Shown here: piece after piece, positions 56,062 through 64,000 of the stretch
Position numbering within the stretch: position 1 is the first letter of the stretch
Layout of the letters: every line of letters starts with the position of its first letter
Assembly (NCBI GenBank): GCA_026214975.1
Contig: JAOBSW010000491.1
Coordinates: forward strand, 22,456 to 86,455
Source of the DNA: Gentiana macrophylla
Taxonomy: Eukaryota; Streptophyta; Magnoliopsida; Gentianales; Gentianaceae
Length of the DNA stretch: 64,000 nt
Direction of reading: 5' to 3'
The notes under the pieces: generated by a model
What the model was told of the DNA's origin: nothing
Databases searched by the model: none
Seen by the model: only the letters and a program-made list of their open reading frames with translations
Position numbers and translations under genes: made by a program

Positions 56062-57579
56062 TTGGATAGGATGCAGATTCAAGTGATTGAAAGGAAGGGT
56101 GAAGCTCAGAATTTGGCGCCATTGATGGCAAGGTCAGATTTGCTAGATGAGATTCGGGCTAAGCAAGATAATGACCCGGTGTTGATTAATTTGAAGCGAG
56201 TGGCTCGAGAGAAGCCTACAGTGGGTTATCAGTTGGACAAGAGTGGTCATCTTTTGTACGGATACCGTTTGTGTGTGCCCGATGTATATGGCCTAAAGGA
56301 GAAGGTTATGGATGAAGCTCATAAGATTGCTTTTGCGGTACATCCAGGAGCCACTAAGATGTATAGAGATCTCAAGGAGAGATATTGGTGGCCTGGTATG
56401 AAGTTAGGGATCGCAGAGTTTGTGGCAAGATGTGATACATGCCAGAGAGTGAAAGCAGAACACAGAAGACCAGGAGGTTTGTTGAAACCCTTAGAGGTAC
56501 CGGAATGGAAATAGGAGAATATCACGATGGATTTCATCACCGGTTTGCCTAAGACTAAGGGCGGTCATGACATGATTTGGGTGATTGTGGATAGACTTAC
56601 AAAATCAGCCCATTTCTTGCCATGTAAAGTGGACATGCCTATAAAGAAGTTCGCTACTATGTATATCGACAATATAGTGAAGCTTCATGGTGTGCCTCTA
56701 TCTATTGTATCCGACAGGGACAGTAGATTTATCAGTCGCTTCTGGAAGGGTTTGCAGAAAGCTTTTGGGATGAAGACTGATTTAAGTACAGCGTTTCATC
56801 CGCAGACGGATGGGCAGTCAGAGAGAACAATTCAGACTCTTGAGGATATGCTTAGAGCTTGTGTTTTGGATGCCGGAGGATCATGGATAAATTACCTCAA
56901 TTTGGCCGAGTTTGCTTAAAACAATAGTTACCATGCTAGTTTGGGAATGCCACCTTTTGAGGCCTTGTACGGTAGGAAGTGCAGGACTCCACTCTATTAG
57001 GATGAAGTGGGAGAGAAACATATCACAGGGCCGGAGATGGTTCAGCAAGCCAAGGAGAAGATCGAGGTGATAAGGAAGAATCTGAAAGCCGCGCAAGATC
57101 GTCAAAAGAGTTGGGCCGATGTTAGAAGAAGACCGCTAGAGTTTGAGATCGGGGATAGAGTTTACCTTCAAGCGTCTCCAATGAAGGGTGTCAAGAGGTT
57201 CAGACAGAAAGGAAAGCTAATTCCAAGGTACGTAGGACCTTTTGATGTCATCGAAAGATTTGGGAAGTTGTCTTATAGGCTACGGTTACCAGAATCGATG
57301 TCTAGAGTCCACAATGTCTTCCATGTATCGATGCTTAGGAAGTGTCTATCTAAAGTGGATGTGGAATCTGAGATTGATCCGGAAGTTTTGCAAGATAATC
57401 TTTCATACGTAGAGAAGCCGATAAAGATTCTGGATAGAAAAGAGAAGATGATAAAGAGGCGAGTGATCCCGTTAGTGTTAGTGCAATGGAGCAATGCACC
57501 GACCGAAGCCACTTGGGAAGTGGAAGCGGACATGTTCAACGAGTTTCCGAGTTCCTCACCTACTGTGAGTGCGATCTAG
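56062..57579 (+). pseudogene. Chromovirus integrase with C-terminal chromodomain
   Basis: The zinc site is at about 56310-56460 (EAHKIAFAVHPGATKMYRDL ... CDTCQRVKAEH). The core has MDFITGLPKTKGG (first Asp), VSDRDSRF (second Asp) and DGQSERTIQTLED (Glu), all present. Stops interrupt it: TAG at 56512-56514 (after VPEWK), TAA at 56917-56919 (after LAEFA) and TAG at 56998-57000 (after PLY, usually Trp). From 57007 the frame is open: GDRVYLQASPMKGVKRF, GKLIPRYVGPFDVIERFG (GPY/F) and VLVQWSNAPTEATWEVEADM, a chromodomain-like end. Chromodomains steer integration to particular chromatin. It ends at TAG 57577-57579. Confidence 0.92.
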
Positions 57580-57599
57580 TTTCGAGGACGAAACTCCTC

Positions 57600-57613
57600 T
57601 TCTTGGGGAGGAA
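57600..57613 (+). promoter_or_regulatory. Polypurine tract of the chromovirus
   Basis: The run CTTGGGGAGGAA directly precedes the 3' LTR start TGTAATATCC. It is the likely plus-strand primer. Confidence 0.75.
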
Positions 57614-59717
57614 TGTAATATCCCAATTTTTCTAAAAGGGCATCCTTGTCTTTTCACGAAAAAACTGAATATTTAGTTTTGTTTTAAAGGATTAAAAGAA
57701 AAAGGGAAAAGGAAAGGAAAAGGATTAATGGGATTTATTTAATAAGGAATAATTAGTTTAACTGGGATTATAAAAGGAAAACTAATCCTAAATTAACCTA
57801 GTTGTTGTTTTACGTAAAAAAATACTGGGGGCGCAAGTTTGAGGGAAAAAGGAAGAGAAGAGGCATTCGAATTTCGAAGCTAATCCGTTGCTCTTTTCAA
57901 CAGACATCTCAAGAGAGAAAGGATCACCGCGAGACGAGGATCGTTTTGATATCAACAATCCCTAAATCCGTTAACGTAAGTTTTCCCTCATCGTTCTTGA
58001 TATTAGGGTTTGTTCATCATCGTTGTTTAGCTACGTTTTCTGAGTTTAAACATCGTAGTGATCGTCTTTGGATTGATCGTGTATAGGTTTAGAGATAAAA
58101 GTTTAACCTTTTCACGGCTTTAGTAGCGTGGATCGTAGTAGCACGCAAATTTAAGGTAACGTGGTGTTCTTATGTATAATTAAGGTGTCATAAAGTTGTA
58201 GAGCAATTTGTATGTTTATTTTCATGGTTTTGAATCTGTTTTGGTTGGAGTTTGTGTTGGATTTGGGTTGGAAATCGTGTTTAAGCAGTTGCAGATTTTC
58301 TGGGTAAATCCCAGGCAGACGGGCGTCTGCGATAGCGGCGCGACGGGCGCCCACGGTAATGAAGCTCAAACGGGCGCCGGGGTACATCGGACGGGCATTT
58401 GTTGTGTCGGTTTAGATCTGAGGATGTGGCTGAATTTCACGGACGGGCGTCACGGGGGTCAGGACGACGCCCGTCAAGTCGACGGGCGTTCACATGGAGT
58501 CGACAGCGTTTGACCTGTTTATTCCGTTTTTTCACCGTTTTTTGTGTCGACTTGGTTTCAGTGCTTTATAATCATGTTTTACCGCTTAACCTTATGTGAC
58601 AAAGCTCGAATTAGTTTTTGATGCGTTTAGTTCCGGCACCATATGAATTCCTAAAAAGATGAAGTGTGGGACCGTCAAAGCTTTGGATTTGCCTTGTGCT
58701 TCGATAAGCTAGGGTTTATCGATGTACTGTATGTGCTAGGTTTTGGTTTAGAGTCTCAGTGGTCTTAGGAAGAGGAGTAGACTGTTAGGTGAGACTTTTG
58801 TGTGAATCAACTTAGGTGGCTAGTTAAACATCTAATCAAACATATGTGCTAGATTAACAATCTTAAACATCATGCAATGCTTGGTAAGGCATAGTACAAT
58901 ATTGCGATGTGTTCTCTCGACCAGACAAAGTAGATCGTACTCCACGCCGGTCAATCGATTGGCTAGATAAAGCGTCTGGTACATTCCGCCGGTTATCACA
59001 CTATCGGGACTCGAGATATTCCGGGGCTTGTAGAGCGTGTCTCTAAGTAGGTTGCACCCAGCTTGTCCTAGTACATCCTATTACTAGGCGTAGTGCCTTG
59101 TTATTCATGATGTAACAAACTTGAGCTAAGCTAGATACCTTTGGAACCTCATGTTATGGTATGAACATAATATGATAGTTAGTTAGGGTTAATAACGGAA
59201 TGAATTAATAAAAGACGGCGTTGCTTTTATTTCTTTTTGAGACCGGACGTTGTGCGATCTTCTACGCGTTACATTAAGTACTTATGTACTTACCCCGTTA
59301 CTATGTGTTTGTCTTTCTCTTTCCTCAAAGAAGATGAACAGTTGCTAATGTTGATGAGTTCTTTGACGATGATGTGTGAGATGGAGCTCTTGAAGACTTA
59401 GTTCTTTTACTTTTGATTCTTTCAATGATGTTGTTGACTTAGTTTCAAACAATGTTGTCTTTCTTTTGGATTAGTTCCATTTGAGTTCTTTCGGATTTGA
59501 ATGTTGGTTGGTTTAGTATTCTTTATTGGATTTAGTTTTACAGCATTGAAAACCGTGTGTCCGATCTTTTGCTTTTCCCGAGTCGTTTTATCTTCCGCGT
59601 CGTTTTAGTTCTGATGGATGACGTAAGGCTTACATATATTATTGAATTTATTTGATAATATTTGTGCCGAGCGCTCTTTCCGGATAAGGACTTGGTGTCC
59701 GGGAACGGGGCGTTACA
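57614..59717 (+). mobile_element. 3' LTR of the chromovirus
   Basis: It runs from TGTAATATCCC to GGGGCGTTACA. Most of its length aligns to 50440-52464, including the ACGGGCG cluster (about 58318-58490). Confidence 0.93.
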
Positions 59718-59769
59718 TGTTCCAAGTGTAATACATAAAAAGAAGTTAAAAAATACATAAAAAGAAATA

Positions 59770-59888
59770 TTTTTTTTATGGAAACGAAAGATACACACGC
59801 ACCATTTTTCGTCCAAGTGGGACTCAAACCCTGATCGGTGTCGGGTTGTAGCCTAATTTTAATCACTAGGCTGATACCTTGTTGATTA
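59770..59888 (-). repeat. tRNA-derived SINE-like element
   Basis: On the minus strand it has an A-box-like CAGCCTAGTGATTAAAA (about 59872-59856), a B-box GGTTTGAGTCCC (59829-59818), then GAAAAATGGTGCGTGTGTAT and TCGTTTCCATAAAAAAA. The A-to-B spacing (about 40 bp) and terminal A-run are as expected for plant SINEs. No clear TSD was found by eye. Confidence 0.65.
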
Positions 59889-60120
59889 ATATCTTTTTGT
59901 TTAGGCCGATATCTTATTGGTTAATATATTTTTGATTCAAGTCGCCCCCCACCACAATAACATAATTATGTTTATACCTTGTATGGAAAAATGGATGGTA
60001 TCATGATACTTAGAGCCATTCTTCTGATGATTATGATTCTGCGTTAATAACTGAAATGAAAATCTTTTTTTTAAGGGAAATGAAATGAAAATCTAAAGGG
60101 CCCAAAATGGTTTGACGGCC

Positions 60121-60285
60121 TTAGAGTAGCCGTAATAAGGCTGGTGTGGACATATTCTTTGTTTCTTTTTGTCATAGTAGAGTACTTCATTTAACAAATG
60201 GAAAATAATGGTGAGAAAATAGACAAGTTTTTTTTTAGACTCTCTACCTTCTCTGTTTTGAGAGAATGGATGAGACAATGTTCTC
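60121..60285. repeat. MITE-like repeat, copy 1
   Basis: It starts TTAGAGTAGCCGTAATAAGG and ends GACAATGTTCTC. It shares AAAATAGACAAG/A-TTTTTTT-AGAC, TCTACC/T and TTTTGAGA with the copy at 63631-63799, in the same orientation and order. Confidence 0.65.
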
Positions 60286-60348
60286 GCAAAAAAAGAAGCA
60301 AATTCCTCATTCCTCCATCCCCTTCCCCTCTTTCCATGGTAGAAACTG

Positions 60349-61060
60349 TTGAAATCTAGATCTAGATCGGATCATCAAAGATTCAATCTTATTGAATCAC
60401 GCATCAGAATCGGATTCAAAATCCGTCAAATATGAAAAACGTTCATTGACGAGGGTCGGATTAGCCTTTTTCATGAGTCATTCAGAGAATGACTGCATAA
60501 TAAATAAAGAGAGAGAAAGGTAATAAAATAAGAGGGCCAGGGGCCCAATCGATTAGCAGAACATGCCTAAACCCTAGGTTGGAGGTCTACCCGTTCTTCC
60601 GAACAAGACCACCGCAGGTCGGCTCGGCTCTAACAGAGGTCAGGAAACGCAGGTCAGGTCGAGATGACCTAGGAAGCTCCGCGTAGGTCAGGTAGAGCTT
60701 TCCTTATTCGATATTTAAACGCGTGTCTATACAATAGGATAAACATGGAAAGAATCTCATGATATCAGAACGTTGATCCTGTCATTTAAATATAATCATG
60801 ATTATCCCTAAATCAAAGGGATTCACACGTAATAATTCTTAGAGGTTAAGAAATAAACCCTAATACTTTTAGAACAAGAAATAGGCGAGACGCCTCCTAT
60901 ATAATTAATCCCTAAGGAACTACGAAAGACTTGATTCCAATTGCATTTATTGGATACGTAGGCAACTTGAGAGAAATAACTCTCAGGCTCAGTCTAAAGT
61001 AAACACAAATAACCATCCCCATTGTTGTTTATTTTTGGTTTAATTGTCATAGGAGTCAAT
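60349..61060 (+). repeat. LTR-like fragment of uncertain class
   Basis: The stretch 60911-61000 (GGAACTACGAAAGACTTGATTC ... GATACGTAGGCAAC ... CTCAGGCTCAGTC) parallels the leader of the Tat LTRs (GGAACTACGTAAGGCTTGATTC ... GATACGTAGGCAATC ... GACTCAGCC). A TATA-like TATATAAT lies at about 60899. Termini and TSD could not be fixed, so this is a relative of Tat LTRs, either a solo LTR or a fragment. Confidence 0.4.
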
Positions 61061-62930
61061 ATTGCCCGGATTATTGAATAGACGGTATCCAACATCGTAA
61101 TTCATCATGAATTAAATTTATTCTTCTACTATGCAAAAGAAGAATAGAAATCGTTACAAATCTTGAAGAACTATGTAGATGCTAAGATCTTCCAGATTGT
61201 ATCTCCCACGAAGACGGGTGGGCGCCTAAATCTCCGTTCTTGAATTGCTTGAATATGCATCTAAGAAAAAAACTAGATTTTTCTCTTAATTTTGGAGTTG
61301 ATGAAAAAACTAATTTTTCTCTCCTAATTTTGTGATATGCGACTAATGCCAGAGGGAAAAACACATTGGTTTTTTGTTGTGTATTTGGAGATGGCAACTC
61401 TTATAATTTATATTGTAAATATTAGGTCAAACCTAATTTGAATATAATTAAGAGTTTATCTCAAATCAATTTTCTATTCCTTAAAGAAAAAGAAAACTAA
61501 TTACTAATTATCTCTTTTTATTATTTATCAAATAAATAATAAAAACTAATATGTAATTATCTCATTTTATTATTTATCAAATAAAGAATAATTTACACAA
61601 AACACTAGTTGGAAAACAATTTTCCAATTAGTCAAACACTGCTATAGGGTTATTCGATGCGAGAGTTAATGTAGATAGAGAGAGCTGCATCGCTTAACAT
61701 CCTGACCACACAGTTTCATCCTCAATAGGAATTGCATACATGACATGAAGCGTGGTCAGATGTCGCTTGCGATGATGCAGCCTCTCTATTAGCCTCTCCC
61801 CGCATCAAAATAACCCCACACTATATGCGCACAAACTCACTTGTAGTATAGAAAATTATTTTCAATTTTAATACTTTATTTATCAAATTAAATAATCAAA
61901 GCCAATCCAGGAACTATGGACCTATGACCAAAAACTCCAATAAATCGAATAACTGGTCAAACTCTTCAATCATATTATCCTTTTTATTAATCCCGATATT
62001 ATGCCACCATAAAATCAGGATTGCATTCTTTCGATCATAGATTTACTTACTCCACTATATACATAAATAAATAGATACCGAGTGTCCACTGATATAACCA
62101 TTACCTATGGATAACCCTCCATAGACGATTCGTATATGAAGGCAGACATTTTCCGTTTAACCCCTTCATAACATTTTATCCTCGACTACCATTAATTCAC
62201 TAGTGATCGATATTTATAATCCAAGATCATAAATTCGGCCGATCGATCAGTTCCAGTATTAACAAACGAGGGAACCGTCTTTCTACTTCCCAGAGGAAGG
62301 AATGGACTCCATCTTTGTGACTTACATTCCCGGCTACCTATCCCTGAATGATGCCAACATAAACGTGTTTGGGAAAGCTTCACTGAGCTAACTTTAACGT
62401 CACATCAAACACCACAGTGAAATAGGCATGAGTCTATAATCACATCAGGATTAAGATTATTCCATAAATGGTCATCTTGTGATTTAATTAGATTCTCTCA
62501 TTATGGAATTATCAAGAGATAAATCATATTAAATCGGTCCATGTCCTACATGATCAAATCATATATAAGTCTTTGCGCACTAAGATGTCCATCATCGATG
62601 GCCCGGATCAGGCGGACACACATGAAGTGTTCTGAGGAACTAATGGTGTGTTAATTGAAAGATCTGAACTTCAATTAATTTCACCACTTGACTTAACATA
62701 AAAAGTATCGACATAATCTCAATCCTCTTGTAGATAACTCTTATACACTGATATTATGGTCACATTATGAATCCTTTGGGATTTTCTGCGATGTACATTT
62801 AAATATGTACCAATATACAAATAAAAGGATTAATAACAAATGTCACTTTATTTAATTAAAAAACAATACAATATTGCTTTTTGTGCACCATGTCTAACCT
62901 TTTTTCTTTCTTCCTTTTTTTCTACTTTCT
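61061..62930. other. Repeat-like intergenic DNA without genes
   Basis: No coding region is recognised. The style resembles long copia LTRs, but no boundaries were found. It contains the fold-back element at 61647-61817. Confidence 0.4.
61647..61817. repeat. Fold-back element (MITE or hairpin), 171 bp
   Basis: The left arm (61647-61709, GGGTTATTCGATGCG ... AGAGCTGCATCGC ... CTGACCAC) pairs with the right arm (61752-61816, GTGGTCAG ... GCGATGATGCAGCCTCTCT ... CGCATCAAAATAACCC) around a loop of about 42 bp. Arms match over roughly 60 bp with small bulges. The ends GGGTTATT/AATAACCC are perfectly complementary. Confidence 0.75.
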
Positions 62931-63244
62931 TCTTGACACGAAAAGGGCTGCTTGGAATGAAGTGGGTTTCACCAATATGCTTCCGGTGGTGAAAGAATGA
63001 ACAAGGGACTGTCAAAGGGTTGGAGCAGAGAAGGTCGGAATGTTTTTTATATATGTAATTTTGTCAGCAATATTCTGTGTTAGATCTACAATTTTGAGTT
63101 AAAATTTCAAGTTAATTATCTGGACATCATTGTTGTCTGTTGATGGGTTTGATTTTCTTTTTTTCTTGTTGCAATTTTCAGCCTTTTTATCATAAGTTTG
63201 CTTTGTAATTAAGCTGAAAGTAACCAGATGCCATGGATTCCGGC

Positions 63245-63333
63245 TATCTTGGTGTTGGGCGGACAGAAGTTTTGCGTAGTGTGCACTACGTAGGTACACT
63301 ACGCAAAAACTTCCTCCGCCCAACACCAAGATA
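63245..63333. repeat. Near-perfect inverted repeat (38-bp arms)
   Basis: The left arm 63245-63282 (TATCTTGGTGTTGGGCGGA ... TTTTGCGTAGTGT) is complementary to the right arm 63296-63333 (ACACTACGCAAAAACTTCC ... CAACACCAAGATA) except for about two positions. The 13-bp loop holds CACTACGTAGG. A diverged relative of the right arm (CTACGTAGGTAC ... CAAAAATTTC ... GGGCGGAG) lies at about 63421-63465. Confidence 0.85.
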
Positions 63334-63630
63334 ATAATCCACAGCATCACATTTCTGTCCACACGATTTCATTCTCAGACTTAAATGCATTTGTGGCTCG
63401 ATCGTCTTTGCTCCACATTTACCTACGTAGGTACGTATTACCCAAAAATTTCACTGGGCGGAGACGAAGATGTGGAAATATTGATAAATGTACTTTGTAA
63501 CCTTACAACATCTTTTCATCAATTTACTTCTACAAAATAATTACAATAGCTCCATCCACTCAGAAAATGTCATGTGGACTGTCTTTGTCAGATTGGATGG
63601 TAAAAATACATGCAACCACTACGGTTGCTC

Positions 63631-63799
63631 TTAGAGCAACCCTACTAAGGCAATTTTAGAGATATTCTGTCTTCATTTTTGTCAGAGAAGAATAAACATT
63701 TAGATAAATATAGAATAATAGTAGTAAAATAGACAAATTTTTTTAGACACTATCTACTCTCTTATCTATTTTGAGATAGCGAATTGGACAATGTTCTTC
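63631..63799. repeat. MITE-like repeat, copy 2
   Basis: It starts TTAGAGCAACCCTACTAAGG and ends GACAATGTTCTT, parallel to 60121-60285. A perfect GGTTGCTC/GAGCAACC stem overlaps its left end (63623-63641), so the element may begin slightly earlier or abut an inverted copy. Confidence 0.65.
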
Positions 63800-64000
63800 A
63801 TATTTTCTGTCACATCAACTTCTATGCTTTAAAATTTCATCATCTTCCCGGTCATATTTCTCTCCGCCTTCCTAGTATGTTCTTTTATCTTCTTCATAAT
63901 ACTTTCAAATAGGTTTAACAAATAGAAATGGCTGGTGACTTTCAGATCTGAAGCAAACGATTAAACAAAAGATGAGGTTGGCAAAAAAGCTGAATTTTCC

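Larger units (their letters stand above)
50372..59717 (+). mobile_element. Complete Tekay/Del-type Ty3/gypsy chromovirus (9346 bp), decayed
   Basis: LTRs of about 2.09 and 2.10 kb are flanked by a perfect TGTTC duplication (50367-50371 and 59718-59722). The order is gag, protease, RT, RNase H, integrase, chromodomain. The integrase ends in a chromodomain-like module, and the LTRs are long, which points to the Tekay (Del) lineage. Many in-frame stops occur. Confidence 0.94.

Noticed and set aside
60447..61049. A solo LTR with TGAC...GTCA ends
   Set aside because: Flanks TTCAT and TAGGA do not match, and the ends are only 4 bp of inverted repeat.

Overview
This is a stretch of a flowering-plant (eudicot-like) nuclear genome, dominated by nested transposable elements with a few host-gene pieces between them. 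The evidence is spliced host genes, plant-type Ty3/gypsy and Ty1/copia elements, a CACTA transposon, an L1-type LINE, MITEs, tRNA-derived SINE-like elements and long dinucleotide microsatellites. I see no rRNA gene, no confident tRNA gene, no CRISPR array and no bacterial-type operon.

Layout. (1) 1-18174 is a three-level nest. A 6.0-kb CACTA element (2026-8025, TSD TAT) carries fragments of an ABCI11/NAP14-like chloroplast ABC-transporter gene. It sits in the 3' internal region of a large Ty3/gypsy element whose 3' LTR is 9225-10984. That element in turn is inserted in the integrase codons of a Tat-lineage element, whose 3' remainder (integrase C-terminus, two antisense ORFs, tandem repeats, 3' LTR) occupies 10985-18174. 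(2) 18175-20921 holds a hAT MITE with a perfect 8-bp TSD and a 5'-truncated LINE with a 12-bp TSD. (3) 21146-24849 (minus) is the only host gene that looks intact: a two-exon DUF4408/DUF761 protein of 385 aa, with small repeats in its 2.5-kb intron. (4) 25190-34298 holds a LINE ORF1 remnant, a 2.0-kb solo LTR and a complete but decayed Ty1/copia element (minus). (5) 35121-46910 is a broken alpha/beta-hydrolase gene. Exon 1 and exon 2 are 10.8 kb apart; between them lie a PEN-2 (gamma-secretase subunit) first exon and a 9.95-kb Tat element with TSD GTGTG, and exon 2 itself is split by a Harbinger-like MITE. (6) 47225-48015 is a 16/17-bp minisatellite. (7) 50372-59717 is a complete Tekay/Del-type chromovirus with 2.1-kb LTRs and TSD TGTTC, broken by many stops. 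(8) 59718-64000 is intergenic DNA with a SINE-like element, a two-copy MITE family, two fold-back elements and an LTR-like fragment.

The window reads as a record of serial insertion. The items most worth following are the Pack-CACTA gene capture, the antisense ORFs of the two Tat elements, the alpha/beta-hydrolase/PEN-2 arrangement, a 95-bp intron-like segment in the chromovirus protease, and small unclassified inverted-repeat families. All lineage names come from motif recognition by eye; no database search was possible.
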